A stretch of 64,000 bases of DNA, from contig NZ_CP075191.1 in the NCBI RefSeq assembly GCF_020510625.1, positions 100,001 to 164,000 on the forward strand, given 5' to 3'. The DNA comes from Ferribacterium limneticum (GTDB taxonomy: Bacteria; Pseudomonadota; Gammaproteobacteria; Burkholderiales; Rhodocyclaceae). The notes under the pieces were generated by a model. It had not been told where the DNA came from and made no database searches. It saw only the letters and a program-made list of their open reading frames with translations. Of the stretch, positions 1 through 8,269 are shown piece by piece; within the stretch, counting starts at the first letter, position 1, and the number at the start of each line of letters is the position of its first letter. Made by a program: the position numbers and the translations under genes.

Positions 1-26
1 TACTAATTGCCCGTACGGCTTGATCC
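1..26 (+). rRNA. 23S rRNA, 3' end (partial)
   Basis: The first bases match the conserved end of betaproteobacterial 23S rRNA: an ACTAATTGCCCGT stretch followed by GGCTTGATCC, which would pair with the 5' end of 23S to close helix 1. The rest of the gene lies upstream of the window. The 5S gene follows about 100 bases later in the same direction, as expected for an rrn operon. The exact mature 3' end is an estimate. Confidence 0.8.
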
Positions 27-126
27 TATAACCTTGTAATCTGCAGCAAACTCATACCGCAGTCACAACAAACAACCTTCCCCATTTTGCGCTTCCCGTC
101 CCCAGGACGTGAGGCATACAAGTTAC

Positions 127-240
127 GTCTGGCGTCAATAGCCCTCTGGTACCACCCCTTCCCTTCCCGAACAGGACCGTGAAACAGATGAGCGCCAATG
201 ATAGTGAGCTTCCGCTCGCGAAAGTAGGTCAACGCCAGAC
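127..240 (+). rRNA. rrf: 5S ribosomal RNA
   Basis: The segment shows the 5S hallmarks: a closing helix made by GTCTGGCG at 127-134 and CGCCAGAC at 233-240, an internal CCACCCCTTCCC...CCGAACAGGACCGTGAAAC block, and a GCGCCAATGATAGTG...GAAAGTAGGTCA block near the 3' end. It follows the 23S tail and precedes a strong hairpin, so it closes the rrn operon. A 78-codon minus-strand open frame over this region is antisense to rRNA and is not a gene. Mature ends may differ by a base or two. Confidence 0.94.
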
Positions 241-250
241 TCCCATTTAC

Positions 251-284
251 AAAGCCCCTCACGGTTAAACCGGCGAGGGGCTTT
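251..284 (+). terminator. rrn operon terminator hairpin
   Basis: AAAGCCCCTC at 251-260 is perfectly complementary to GAGGGGCTTT at 275-284, giving a 10-bp stem just after 5S rRNA. The T run is short and forms part of the stem itself. The 91 bases from 285 to 375 show nothing else recognisable. Confidence 0.85.
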
Positions 285-375
285 GTGCGTCTACTAAATA
301 GAAAAATAACGGCTGAAATGTGTGTTTTTAGCAGCCTCTGGTTTGCGCGCCGAGCGTCCTGAGAATGGCCTGTGA

Positions 376-1008
376 TCAGCCAAGTAACTTGCGTTGGGTT
401 AAATACTTCTCAAGAATTTCCAGTCGTGCCACCGGGTCGTCCAGTTCCAGCAGTTTCTGTTTGGCGAGATTCTGGATGGGCAAGACTTCGGTAATCCGAT
501 AGCCCACCCATTCGGCTTCGTCGTAGCGATGTGGTTCGGGCATACGGTCCTTGCCGAGGTCGCCGACGATACGGCGGAGCAGGGGAACGAGGCGTTCGCG
601 TTCTGGCGGCAGCGGTGTCGGGCCGGTTTCGGCCAGCAGTTCGACGTTTGCTTCGAGCTGATTGCCCGGTCCGACGGTGCTTTCGATAATGCGGAAACGA
701 CGGCCGCCCTGAGCGGTGATCATCAGGATACCGAGTTGCTCCATTTCCCAAGTGCTGATTGTGGCGAGCGTGCCGATGGAGTGGGGAACGGCCGTCTCAC
801 CGACTTCGCTGCCTTTTTCGATCAGACAGACACCGAAGGGCATGTTGTCCTTCATGCAGGCTGCAGCCATGTCGAGATAGCGCTGTTCGAAGATTTTCAG
901 CGGCAACATGCTGCCGGGGAAAAGCACCGTGCTGAGCGGGAATAGGGGGATGCGCAGCGTTTCGACCGCATTGCCGGATGGTGAGCGGATAAAATCGAAC
1001 CAACCCAT
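376..1008 (-). CDS. LON peptidase substrate-binding domain protein
   Basis: A 210-residue protein made almost entirely of the LON N-terminal (substrate-binding) domain, starting around residue 17 with the typical pattern LRIPLFPLSTVLFPG and continuing with LKIFEQRY. It has no AAA+ or protease domain, so it is a stand-alone LON-N protein and not Lon protease. Proteins of this kind are widespread in Proteobacteria; their role is not firmly known, and substrate recognition or protein quality control is inferred from the domain. It follows ubiX with a 1-base gap on the same strand, so it is probably the last gene of the rapZ-nusG2-Gx-ubiX series. Confidence 0.9.
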   Translation of the reverse strand: MGWFDFIRSPSGNAVETLRIPLFPLSTVLFPGSMLPLKIFEQRYLDMAAACMKDNMPFGVCLIEKGSEVGETAVPHSIGTLATISTWEMEQLGILMITAQGGRRFRIIESTVGPGNQLEANVELLAETGPTPLPPERERLVPLLRRIVGDLGKDRMPEPHRYDEAEWVGYRITEVLPIQNLAKQKLLELDDPVARLEILEKYLTQRKLLG

Positions 1009-1009
1009 G

Positions 1010-1621
1010 TCAGCGCTCCTCGCCCCAGCGTTGCATCAGGGTGTGCGGCACGCCGATCTGGTCCATGACGCGGGCAACGACGAAGTCGACGATATCCTGC
1101 ACGCTCTGCGGGTGGTGGTAGAAGCCGGGGCTGGGCGGCAGGATGATGGCGCCGGCGCGCGACAGGCGCAGCATGTTTTCGAGGTGGATGGCCGAGAATG
1201 GCGTTTCGCGCGGAACTAGCACGAGCTTGCGGCCTTCCTTCATCACCACATCAGCAGCGCGTTCGATCAGGTTGTCAGCCAGACCCTGGGCGATGGCGGC
1301 CAGCGTGCCCATCGAGCAGGGGCAGATGATCATGGCGTCCGGCGGATTTGAACCCGAGGCGACCGGGGCGAACCATTCTTCGCGGCCATAAACAGCGAGA
1401 TTTTCCGGGTTGGCCGCAGGAAAACGAGTGAGCAGGGCGGCTTTGGCTTCGGCCGGGCGTGACGGAAGGTCGAAATCCAATTCCTGTCTGGCAACGATCT
1501 GTGAGGCCTGCGAGTAGAGCAATTGCACCTTGCAGCCTGCTGCGAGCAGGCATTCGAGCAGGCGCAGGCCGTAGGGCATGCCGGAGGCACCGGTCAGGGC
1601 GAGGCAAATGGTCTTGTTCAT
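1010..1621 (-). CDS. ubiX: Flavin prenyltransferase UbiX
   Basis: A 203-residue protein of the UbiX/Pad1 family. It makes prenylated FMN from FMN and dimethylallyl phosphate, the cofactor needed by UbiD-type decarboxylases in ubiquinone synthesis. The N-terminal nucleotide-binding loop GASGMPYG is at residues 11-18, and the later CPCSMGTLAAIAQG segment is characteristic of the family. The length is normal. Its start overlaps the stop of the Gx transporter gene by four bases (ATGA), indicating translational coupling. Confidence 0.96.
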   Translation of the reverse strand: MNKTICLALTGASGMPYGLRLLECLLAAGCKVQLLYSQASQIVARQELDFDLPSRPAEAKAALLTRFPAANPENLAVYGREEWFAPVASGSNPPDAMIICPCSMGTLAAIAQGLADNLIERAADVVMKEGRKLVLVPRETPFSAIHLENMLRLSRAGAIILPPSPGFYHHPQSVQDIVDFVVARVMDQIGVPHTLMQRWGEER

Positions 1622-2151
1622 TGGGGCATTTCCGCTGGCGCAGGTTCAGCCAGCAGTTTAGCTGCGATCAGGCCGTTGATGGTGCCGAAGACCAGCGCGG
1701 CGGCGGTAAAAACCGGGGTGAGCAGGAAGACGCCATCGTGCGGGATCAGCCACAGGCGGGCGAGCAGCAACTGGCCGCCGATGTGGGCGAAGGCTGCGAG
1801 GATGGACAGGCTGACCGGGCCGAACCAGCGTTGGGGCAGATGGCGGGCGAGACCCAATGTGAGCAGGCTGAGGATTGTGCCGGTCAGCGACAGGAAAAAT
1901 CCGGGGGCAAGAAAGTAGCCGAGCAGCAAGCTACCGGCCAGCACGCGCAGGCAGCTGACCCAGACGGCGGTAGCCCAGCCGTAACGGGCAAGGACGACAA
2001 GCGTGACGATGTTGGCCAGCCCCGGTTTGACGCCGGGTAGCGGCGACGGGATCGCCGCGTCGACCAGCGACAGGCCGACGGCCGCCGTGGCCAGCCAGGC
2101 GACGCGACGGTCTTCGGCGGTGACGACGAGTTCAGTAGCTGATCGAGTCAT
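1618..2151 (-). CDS. Gx transporter family membrane protein
   Basis: A 177-residue integral membrane protein with about five hydrophobic segments. The segment PGVKPGLANIVTL near residues 39-51 matches the Gx transporter family, long annotated as heptaprenyl diphosphate synthase component I (COG4769). The family looks like a small ECF-type substrate-binding membrane component; its substrate is not established. It overlaps the NusG-II gene by 20 bases, and such pairs recur in bacterial genomes near RNF/ApbE-type flavin systems. That pairing, and ubiX next door, makes a link to flavin or quinone metabolism plausible, but this is inference. Confidence 0.82.
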   Translation of the reverse strand: MTRSATELVVTAEDRRVAWLATAAVGLSLVDAAIPSPLPGVKPGLANIVTLVVLARYGWATAVWVSCLRVLAGSLLLGYFLAPGFFLSLTGTILSLLTLGLARHLPQRWFGPVSLSILAAFAHIGGQLLLARLWLIPHDGVFLLTPVFTAAALVFGTINGLIAAKLLAEPAPAEMPQ

Positions 2152-2509
2152 AGACCTTGGTTCGTCCGGCGATCTGGACGCTGACCCGGTTCGGGGCGCA
2201 GATGGCGATTTCGCCGGGGCGCATCAGCCAGCCTTGCTTGACACAATATTGCCGTGGGCTGGGGTCGGAAATGATGCGGGCGCGGCCGGGTTCGACGGCA
2301 ATCAGCGTGATGCCGAGTGGGCCACTGACCTCGAACTGTTTGCGGGCCTTGAGATCGACTTCGGCAAAGACCTTGCCTTCCTGGCGGATGATCGCCCGGT
2401 CGGCCAGGCCGCCTTGCCAGAAAACCGGGATGCTGGCACCAACCAAGGCGGCACTGCCGAGGATGACCAGCCAGTCACCCGGCCGGATCAGGGCCAGCCA
2501 GGGGGTCAA
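2132..2509 (-). CDS. NusG domain II-containing protein
   Basis: A 125-residue protein with one N-terminal membrane segment (about residues 12-30) followed by a NusG_II-like beta domain (about 35-120) with the family ending ICAPNRVSVQI. The domain resembles the extra domain of some NusG transcription factors, but this membrane-anchored stand-alone form is not a transcription factor. It is coupled upstream to rapZ (ATGA overlap) and downstream to the Gx transporter gene. The function is unknown; membrane assembly or flavin-related roles have been suggested from co-occurrence only. Confidence 0.82.
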   Translation of the reverse strand: MTPWLALIRPGDWLVILGSAALVGASIPVFWQGGLADRAIIRQEGKVFAEVDLKARKQFEVSGPLGITLIAVEPGRARIISDPSPRQYCVKQGWLMRPGEIAICAPNRVSVQIAGRTKVYDSISY

Positions 2510-3351
2510 GTGCCGGCCAGAGTGCGGTGCCGAACCAGCACTCGGGCCCGGTTGGAGAATTCCTCAGCCAGCCACTCGGCGATATAAACGGAGCGGTGCT
2601 GGCCGCCGGTGCAGCCGATGGCGACGGTCAGGTAATTTCGGTTGTCGCGGATGTAGCAAGGTAGCCAGGTGGCAACGAAGCGGGCGATGTCGTCGCGCAT
2701 GCGGCGAACCTCCTCCTCAGCTTCGAGGAAGGCAATCACCGGTTGATCCTTGCCGGTCAGCGGGCGCAGGTCGGGGTCATAGTGCGGATTGGGCAGGCAG
2801 CGCACGTCGAAGACGAGGTCGGCGTCGAGCGGAATACCGTGCTTGAAGCCGAAGGATTCGAACATCAGGGTCAGGCCCTGGCCCGGCTCAGCCTCAATGA
2901 ACTGGCGGACCCATTCGCGCAGGCCGTTGGCCTTCATGCCGCTGGTATCGATGCGGTGGCCGAGTCCGGAAATGGGTTCGAGCAGGTTGCGCTCGGACCG
3001 GATGGCTTCGACCAGGGTCTGATCCGCACTGGCCAGCGGGTGGCGGCGGCGGGATTCCGAATAGCGCTTGAGCAGCGTATCTTCGGTTGAATGCAGGAAC
3101 AGGAAAGTCAGGTTGATGCCCGATTGGGTCAGCCTTTCCATCTTGGAGGCCAGCAAGTCGATGCCATGCCCGGAGCGGGCATCGATGGCGACCGCGGTTT
3201 TCTTGATCCCTTCTTCCTTCAGCATGCCGACGAGCACGGTCAGCATGATGACTGGCAGGTTGTCGACGCAGTAATAGCCCGAATCTTCGAGCAGGTTCAG
3301 GGCGACGGATTTGCCGGAGCCGGACAGGCCGCTAATCAGAATGAGTTCCAT
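2506..3351 (-). CDS. rapZ: RNase adapter protein RapZ
   Basis: A 281-residue nucleotide-binding protein. The Walker A motif GLSGSGKS is at residues 8-15. In enterobacteria RapZ delivers the GlmZ small RNA to RNase E, controlling glucosamine-6-phosphate synthase. The C-terminal half contains conserved CTGGQHRSV, typical of the RapZ/YvcJ family. The open frame extends 75 codons upstream, but the start at 3351 gives the family's MELILISG N-terminus and leaves room for a promoter facing the divergent M20 gene. No pts or hprK gene accompanies it here; it heads the minus-strand series down to the LON protein. Confidence 0.96.
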   Translation of the reverse strand: MELILISGLSGSGKSVALNLLEDSGYYCVDNLPVIMLTVLVGMLKEEGIKKTAVAIDARSGHGIDLLASKMERLTQSGINLTFLFLHSTEDTLLKRYSESRRRHPLASADQTLVEAIRSERNLLEPISGLGHRIDTSGMKANGLREWVRQFIEAEPGQGLTLMFESFGFKHGIPLDADLVFDVRCLPNPHYDPDLRPLTGKDQPVIAFLEAEEEVRRMRDDIARFVATWLPCYIRDNRNYLTVAIGCTGGQHRSVYIAEWLAEEFSNRARVLVRHRTLAGT

Positions 3352-3420
3352 GGAGCGGAGCATAATCAAGGCAGCGTCCGGTATCAACCCGCGGCATAAT
3401 ATAAAAAACAGGAGACGCTC

Positions 3421-4599
3421 ATGCCCCCGACAATTCCCTTGCTCGATCTGCCTTTCTTGGCCGAACTGACTGCCCTGCGGCGCGATATCCATGCCCATCC
3501 GGAACTCGCTTTCGACGAAAACCGGACGGCCGATATCGTGGCACGCGAACTGGAACGCTACGGTCTGGAAGTCCATCGTGGCATCGCCAAAACCGGCGTC
3601 GTGGCTGTGCTGCGGGCCGGTACTTCGCAGCGGATGATCGGCCTGCGCGCCGACATGGATGCGCTACCGCTGGCCGAACTGAACGAATTCCCGCATCACT
3701 CCCGTCACCAGGGAAAGATGCACGCCTGCGGCCATGATGGTCATACAGCGACGCTGCTCGGTGCGGCCCGCTATCTGGCTGAAAAGCCCGATTTCGACGG
3801 CATCGCCGTGTTCATCTTCCAGCCGGCCGAGGAATCGGAAGGCGGGGCGGCGGTGATGATCGAGGATGGCCTGTTCGAGCGCTTCCCGGTCGAGGCGGTG
3901 TTTGGCCTGCACAACTGGCCGGGTATTCCGGTCGGCGAAATGATGGTCATGCCGGGGCCGGTGATGGCAGGCACCTGCGCCTTCGAGATTTTCGTGCGCG
4001 GCCATGGCTGCCACGCGGCGATGCCGCATCAGGGCGTCGATTCCATCGTTGCTGGCGCCCAACTGGTGCAGGCGTTGCAGACGGTGGTGGCGCGTACCTT
4101 GCACCCCTGTGAATCCGCGGTCGTCAGCGTGACGCAATTCCACGCCGGCGAGGCATGGAACATCATTCCCGAGGAAGTGGTGCTGCGCGGCACGATTCGC
4201 ACTTTCAAGCCGGAGGTGCAGGAAGCCGTTGAGCGGGCCGTCGAGCGTTTGTGCAGCGGCATCGCTGCGGCCAACGGGGCGCAGATCAGCGTCCATTTCG
4301 ATCATCGCTACCCGCCAACGGTCAATAGCGTTGCCGAAGCGAATTTCTGCCAGCAGGTGGCCGCCGAGGTCTTCGGGCAGGAAAAGGTACTGACCGACAT
4401 CCTGCCATCCATGGGGGCCGAGGATTTTGCCTACATGCTCAACGAGAAGCCGGGCTGCTACGTCTGGCTGGGTAATGGCCCGGGTACCGGCGGCTGCACG
4501 CTACACAACCCGCACTACGATTTCAACGACGAGCTGCTGACGCTGGGCGCCAGCTACTGGGTGAATCTGGTCCGGCGCTGGTTGCCCAAGTCTGCCTAG
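3421..4599 (+). CDS. M20 family amidohydrolase (hippurate hydrolase-like)
   Basis: A 392-residue metal-dependent amidohydrolase that removes acyl groups from N-acyl amino acids or related amides. Metal-binding residues are visible in HACGHDGHT (101-109), in the PAEESEGG loop (about 137-144) and in FGLHNWPG. A conserved late His lies in the segment around residues 360-365. The RBS AGGAG lies at 3410-3414. It is the only plus-strand gene in the first 21 kb, divergent from rapZ, and its 3' end overlaps the end of the convergent metallo-hydrolase by four bases. The exact substrate (hippurate, N-acyl amino acid, IAA conjugate) cannot be told from sequence. Confidence 0.92.
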   Translation: MPPTIPLLDLPFLAELTALRRDIHAHPELAFDENRTADIVARELERYGLEVHRGIAKTGVVAVLRAGTSQRMIGLRADMDALPLAELNEFPHHSRHQGKMHACGHDGHTATLLGAARYLAEKPDFDGIAVFIFQPAEESEGGAAVMIEDGLFERFPVEAVFGLHNWPGIPVGEMMVMPGPVMAGTCAFEIFVRGHGCHAAMPHQGVDSIVAGAQLVQALQTVVARTLHPCESAVVSVTQFHAGEAWNIIPEEVVLRGTIRTFKPEVQEAVERAVERLCSGIAAANGAQISVHFDHRYPPTVNSVAEANFCQQVAAEVFGQEKVLTDILPSMGAEDFAYMLNEKPGCYVWLGNGPGTGGCTLHNPHYDFNDELLTLGASYWVNLVRRWLPKSA

Positions 4600-5510
4600 C
4601 CGGCTGCAAGCATTCCATTTTCCAGGCGTAGGGCATTGACCAGCAGCAATTCGCGTTCAACCTTGGCGACCAGTGCATCATCTGCCATATTGAGAAAGCG
4701 GGTATTGACGTCAAGGGCGAAAGGCAGGGCGAGCACGAAGGCCGGAAAATCGTGTTTCGGTATCCGCCGTTTTTCCATCATGGCAAAGGCGACGATGACC
4801 TTGATGGCGTGCCAGGCCAGCTGTTCAATGTTGTTCTGGAACTGGTTCAGGCGCCGGAAAGCGCGCTCGAAGGCGGCATCGACGGTAGAGAACGGTCGGC
4901 CGTGACCGGGAATGACCGTGTCGATGGCCAGTTGGGAGAGCATTTCCAGCGTTGCCTGCGTGCTGGCCAGGCCGTCCGCTTCACCGAGCAGTTCCGGGAA
5001 AATGACGCCGAAGCCGTTTTCCCACAGGGCATCGCCCGAGATCAGGATGCGCTGCTCCGGGTTGTAGTAGGCCAGTGCCTCCATGTCGTGACCGGGGACG
5101 GCCAGTGCCTGCCAGTTGAGACCGCCCATTTCGAGTTCGTTGCCGGCGCCGATCAGGCTGTCGTGCTGGAAGCGGGCCGACTGCTGGCCGAGCGGCGAAA
5201 GCAGCAGGGCATCTTCGTCCCAGTCGGCAATCACCGCGTGCAGACCGGCCGGGACGATGATTTCGCAGTCAAAAGCCGCTTTGAGCGCTGCGTTGCCGCC
5301 GATGTGGTCGGAGTGGGAATGGGTGTTGATCAGCCGGCTCAGTTGCCGGCCTGCCAGGGAGTGTTGCACCAGTTCGACGGTTTGCCTGGCATGGGCGACA
5401 TAGCCGCTATCGACCAGCGTGGCCTGATTGCCATCGAAAAACAGGATGTTGTTGGCCGACAGCCAGCCGCGTTCGAGTACCTGCATGCTGGCGGGGAGCG
5501 TCACGGTCAT
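4596..5510 (-). CDS. MBL fold metallo-hydrolase
   Basis: A 304-residue metallo-beta-lactamase fold protein. The metal motif THSHSDHIGG is complete, with His64, His66, Asp68 and His69; further ligands are in VPGHDMEAL and ISGDALW, and PGHGRPF follows. A C-terminal extension of about 90 residues resembles the helical tail of LACTB2/glyoxalase II-like hydrolases. The substrate is unknown. Its start overlaps the stop of the small DUF1289 gene by four bases, so it is co-transcribed with the end of the leucine-degradation block. Confidence 0.9.
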   Translation of the reverse strand: MTVTLPASMQVLERGWLSANNILFFDGNQATLVDSGYVAHARQTVELVQHSLAGRQLSRLINTHSHSDHIGGNAALKAAFDCEIIVPAGLHAVIADWDEDALLLSPLGQQSARFQHDSLIGAGNELEMGGLNWQALAVPGHDMEALAYYNPEQRILISGDALWENGFGVIFPELLGEADGLASTQATLEMLSQLAIDTVIPGHGRPFSTVDAAFERAFRRLNQFQNNIEQLAWHAIKVIVAFAMMEKRRIPKHDFPAFVLALPFALDVNTRFLNMADDALVAKVERELLLVNALRLENGMLAAG

Positions 5511-5686
5511 TCCGGTGTGTCCGGATCACCCTTGCCGGTCGGTACAGTCGTTGTCGGTTGGGTCAGTTCGGCCACGATGCCGGGTTCGCCGAGGGGCGGA
5601 CGGCCGCAGCCCAGGCAGTAGCCGGAGTCGGGGTCGGACATGCAGACACCGACGCACTGGTAGAGATCTTCTTGTTCGCTAGTCAT
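5507..5686 (-). CDS. DUF1289 family small cysteine protein (second copy)
   Basis: A 59-residue protein with the DUF1289 cysteine pattern CVGVC...YCLGCGRP (Cys11, Cys15, Cys24, Cys27), thought to bind a metal or Fe-S centre. The open frame runs longer upstream, but the start at 5686 gives a protein that begins just before the cysteine motif and overlaps the preceding DUF1289 gene by eight bases. The C-terminal half is short and lacks the arginine-rich helix seen in the first copy. Function unknown. Confidence 0.75.
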   Translation of the reverse strand: MTSEQEDLYQCVGVCMSDPDSGYCLGCGRPPLGEPGIVAELTQPTTTVPTGKGDPDTPE

Positions 5687-5888
5687 TTCGATGGCTGTCA
5701 CAGCGCAATACGTCTTCACAGAAATCGTACTCCTGCCGGCGCCGGGTGACGGCGGCAAGAATGTTTGTTTTGGCGACGTCGTCGAGGCGCGACCAGTCGG
5801 TAATTTCGCCGATGGTGCGATAGCAGCCGAGACACAGGCCATTATTCGCATCCATCTGGCAGATGTTGATGCAGGGTGAGGGAACCAT
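5679..5888 (-). CDS. DUF1289 family small cysteine protein
   Basis: A 69-residue protein typical of DUF1289: [10 protein letters not shown]...[12 protein letters not shown] followed by a helix with repeated arginines (TRRRQEY). Cysteines at 6, 10, 19 and 22 form a CxxxC...CxxC arrangement. These short proteins are often called predicted Fe-S proteins; no biochemical role is firmly known. It overlaps the next upstream gene's stop by one base and is followed by a second, diverged DUF1289 gene. Confidence 0.85.
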   Translation of the reverse strand: MVPSPCINICQMDANNGLCLGCYRTIGEITDWSRLDDVAKTNILAAVTRRRQEYDFCEDVLRCDSHRND

Positions 5889-6877
5889 CAGATGAGCATG
5901 AAGCGGTGTTGTTGATCGCGCACCATCTCAACGGCTTCGAGGGCTTCGTCGCGGCTGATTCTGGCGAGCATGGCCAGATGCAGACGCCGGTCGCGGGCAG
6001 TTAGTTCCGGGAAATTGATAGTGTGGACGTTGATGTCCTGCACTGGTTCATCCTTGACGATGCCCAAGCGGTCGACGGTGATGCTGACCGGCGTCAGGTG
6101 CAGAGCGGGTTCCGGGGAGAGCAGGTAATCGGCCAAGGCTTCCAGCAGGTGTTCCGGCATCAGGGCTTCGGCGCTGTGGCGAAGCTTGCTGTCAAGTTCG
6201 GCCAGGTGCCGGGTGCCGACCTCGATTTCATGGCCGCCCATCGCACTGTGGAAGGTCGTCAGGTGCGCCCGTTCGATCGATACGTCGGTACGCAGCCCTT
6301 CGCGCTCGCGGCGGAGCACTTCGACGTGCGAGTGAAAGGTGTGGAGCAGGCTTTCGAGCGCTTTGCAGCGCAAGCCGTGCAGGCTGGTCTCAAGCTGGCA
6401 GCTCGGTTCGATCAGGGTCTGGCCGGAGAAGTAGAGGACCAGTTGCGGCACATCGTTGCGAATGACTTCGCCTTGTTGTTCCATGCCGAGCTGTTTTTTC
6501 TGCTGGCGGCGGGCGGCGAACATGGCGTAGAAATGGTCGCTTTCCCAACTGCAGGGCTCGGCCAGGAAATCGCGCACTGCCTGGCTGCGACCCAGCATCT
6601 GGAAAATATCGTCGGCCGTGGCGAATAGCGCGTGCACCAGCGGGTCATTGGCAAATGCCTGGCGGTTGATATCGACAGGGCCGGGCAACGAGGCGACCAG
6701 ACCATCGCAATAGCCGAGTGCATGCTGTAGCGGCCCGCTCAGTTTTTTTTCAAAGCCCGGCGCCAGTTTGAGCATCGGGTCGACCAGTTCGGCGACCCGG
6801 CCCAGTGCCTTTTGCAAGGAAGGGTCCGGCGGTGGCGCAGGCTTCAGGAAGTCGGCAACGGCAGAAAAAAGGCTCAC
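5888..6877 (-). CDS. Conserved hypothetical protein in the leucine cluster
   Basis: A 329-residue, predominantly alpha-helical soluble protein. I do not recognise a named domain. No signal peptide or transmembrane segment is evident. The open frame could start further upstream, but the GTG at 6877 overlaps the stop of the HMG-CoA lyase gene as GTGA, the usual coupling in this cluster, while an upstream start would overlap the lyase by more than 70 bases. It has a central helical region (about 150-250) rich in charged residues and ends in [15 protein letters not shown]. The function is not assigned. Confidence 0.75.
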   Translation of the reverse strand: MSLFSAVADFLKPAPPPDPSLQKALGRVAELVDPMLKLAPGFEKKLSGPLQHALGYCDGLVASLPGPVDINRQAFANDPLVHALFATADDIFQMLGRSQAVRDFLAEPCSWESDHFYAMFAARRQQKKQLGMEQQGEVIRNDVPQLVLYFSGQTLIEPSCQLETSLHGLRCKALESLLHTFHSHVEVLRREREGLRTDVSIERAHLTTFHSAMGGHEIEVGTRHLAELDSKLRHSAEALMPEHLLEALADYLLSPEPALHLTPVSITVDRLGIVKDEPVQDINVHTINFPELTARDRRLHLAMLARISRDEALEAVEMVRDQQHRFMLI

Positions 6878-7779
6878 TCGATCGCAGTGCACAGGGCCCG
6901 GCCGGCCTTGGCGCCATTCGGGCGGTTGATGGCGTTGGAAATCCATTCGCCGATAGCTGCCAGTTTAGCCAGATCGATGCCGGTTTCAACGCCCAGCCCC
7001 TGCAATAAATAAACGACATCTTCGGTCGCGACGTTGCCGGAGGCACCCTTGGCGTAGGGGCAGCCACCGAGGCCGGCGATGGAGCTGTCGAAAACCGCCA
7101 TGCCCATCTGCAGCGAGGCGTAGATATTGGCGATGGCCATGCCGTAGGTGTCGTGATAGTGGCCGGCCAGCTTGGTCATGGGAATCTGTCTGGCGCAGGC
7201 TTCGATCATGCGCTGGATGCTGGCCGGGTTGCCGACACCGATGGTGTCGCCAAGCGAGACTTCGTAGCAGCCCATATCGAACAGGGTTTTCGCCACTTCC
7301 GCTGTTTTCTGTGGATCGATCGCGCCTTCGTATGGGCAGCCGAGGACGCAGGAAACATAACCACGGACCGGAATTTCCAGGGCTGAAGCCGCTGAAACGA
7401 TGGGTTCGAAGCGTTTCAGGCTCTCGGCGATTGAGCAATTGATGTTTTTTCGGGAAAAACTCTCTGAGGCGGCCCCGAAAATGGCGACTTCATCGGCGCC
7501 AGCCTGAATTGCACCGTCAAAACCCTGCAAATTCGGGCTCAGCGCCGTATAAATGGTTTTCGGATGGCGCCTGATCCCCTGCAGGACGGCCGTGTTGTCG
7601 CCCATCTGCGGCACCCATTTCGGCGATACGAAGGAGGTGGCCTCGATGACGCGCAGGCCGGCGTCGGCCAGACGGTTGATCAGTTCGATCTTGATGTCGG
7701 TCGGGACGACCTGTTTTTCGTTCTGCAGGCCATCACGCGGGCCGACTTCGACGATTTTTACTTTGGCGGGAATATTCAT
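6874..7779 (-). CDS. liuE: Hydroxymethylglutaryl-CoA lyase
   Basis: A 301-residue HMG-CoA lyase of the DRE-TIM family, cleaving HMG-CoA to acetoacetate and acetyl-CoA, the last step of leucine degradation. It has the N-terminal [12 protein letters not shown] (residues 10-21) with the catalytic Arg-Asp pair, metal-binding HYHDTYGMA, and the signature [14 protein letters not shown] with the active-site Cys. It lies downstream of methylcrotonyl-CoA carboxylase genes, separated only by an intruding DUF559 gene whose stop overlaps its start by four bases (7776-7779). Confidence 0.96.
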   Translation of the reverse strand: MNIPAKVKIVEVGPRDGLQNEKQVVPTDIKIELINRLADAGLRVIEATSFVSPKWVPQMGDNTAVLQGIRRHPKTIYTALSPNLQGFDGAIQAGADEVAIFGAASESFSRKNINCSIAESLKRFEPIVSAASALEIPVRGYVSCVLGCPYEGAIDPQKTAEVAKTLFDMGCYEVSLGDTIGVGNPASIQRMIEACARQIPMTKLAGHYHDTYGMAIANIYASLQMGMAVFDSSIAGLGGCPYAKGASGNVATEDVVYLLQGLGVETGIDLAKLAAIGEWISNAINRPNGAKAGRALCTAIE

Positions 7780-8222
7780 GGGTTGGCCTTGTGAACTCCC
7801 TCCCCTTTATGTCCCGCAGGGACGGTATCCCAGGGGGCAAGGGGAGGGCTGGGGTGGGGATGGGTTCCTGTTTCAGCGAGAGCTGCCATGATCAACTCGA
7901 TCACGGCTTCAGTTTCCTGAAACACTTGGTTATTCCAAAAGCGCAAAACCCGAAATCCAGCAGCTTTGAGTTGTTGCGTCCTGGCCTCATCTTCGGCGAT
8001 AACTTCAGCATGCTGTCCGCCATCAAGTTCAACGACCAGTTTTGCTTCGAGTGAAACGAAATCGAGTACGAAACCATTGAAGGGATGCTGCCGACGAAAT
8101 TTCACACCGAGCCGATTTCCGCGCAGGTATTGCCAGATCAGGCGCTCGGCATCGGTTGCGTTATTCCGAAGTTGTTGCGGAATCCGGTTTTGTTGCAACC
8201 AGTCTTTACTCTGTCCGTGCAT
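7776..8222 (-). CDS. DUF559 (restriction endonuclease-like fold) protein
   Basis: A 148-residue protein of the DUF559 family, related to very-short-patch repair and restriction endonucleases. Family features are visible: [16 protein letters not shown] near the start, [16 protein letters not shown] with the acidic Asp, [11 protein letters not shown] with the E/D...Q pair, and [12 protein letters not shown]. The core covers about residues 10-115. The last 30 residues are proline-rich and encoded by a repeat-like hairpin element. The gene interrupts the carboxylase alpha-HMG-CoA lyase junction and is flanked by related inverted hairpin elements, which suggests it arrived by transfer. Biological function unknown. 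Confidence 0.88.
   Translation of the reverse strand: MHGQSKDWLQQNRIPQQLRNNATDAERLIWQYLRGNRLGVKFRRQHPFNGFVLDFVSLEAKLVVELDGGQHAEVIAEDEARTQQLKAAGFRVLRFWNNQVFQETEAVIELIMAALAETGTHPHPSPPLAPWDTVPAGHKGEGVHKANP
7795..7866 (-). repeat. Left hairpin element beside the DUF559 gene
   Basis: A C/G-rich palindromic segment. Read on the minus strand it begins CCCATCCCCACCCC, contains CCCTCCCCTTG and a GTCCC-TGCGGGAC hairpin, and ends AGGGGAGGGAG. The CCCATCCCC...TCCCC...TTG frame recurs in opposite orientation at 8229-8267. It forms the 3' end of the DUF559 coding sequence. Confidence 0.7.
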
Positions 8223-8228
8223 TCGTAA

Positions 8229-8267
8229 CCCATCCCCCTCCCTGCCTCCCCCTTGAAGAGGGGGGAG
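8229..8267 (+). repeat. Right hairpin element beside the DUF559 gene
   Basis: The element reads CCCATCCCCCTCCCTGCC and then CTCCCCC (8246-8252), an 8-base loop, and GGGGGAG (8261-8267), followed by TTTTATT on the plus strand. It sits directly after the carboxylase alpha stop codon and is related to the left element at 7795-7866 in inverted orientation. It may also act as a transcription terminator or RNA-stabilising hairpin. Confidence 0.7.
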
Positions 8268-8269
8268 TT

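Noticed and set aside
26..262. A 78-codon minus-strand open frame
   Set aside because: It lies antisense to the 23S end, spacer and 5S rRNA, so it is not a gene.
2506..3576. A longer 356-residue version of RapZ
   Set aside because: The extra 75 residues would overlap the divergent M20 gene start and are unlike any RapZ; the family start is at 3351.
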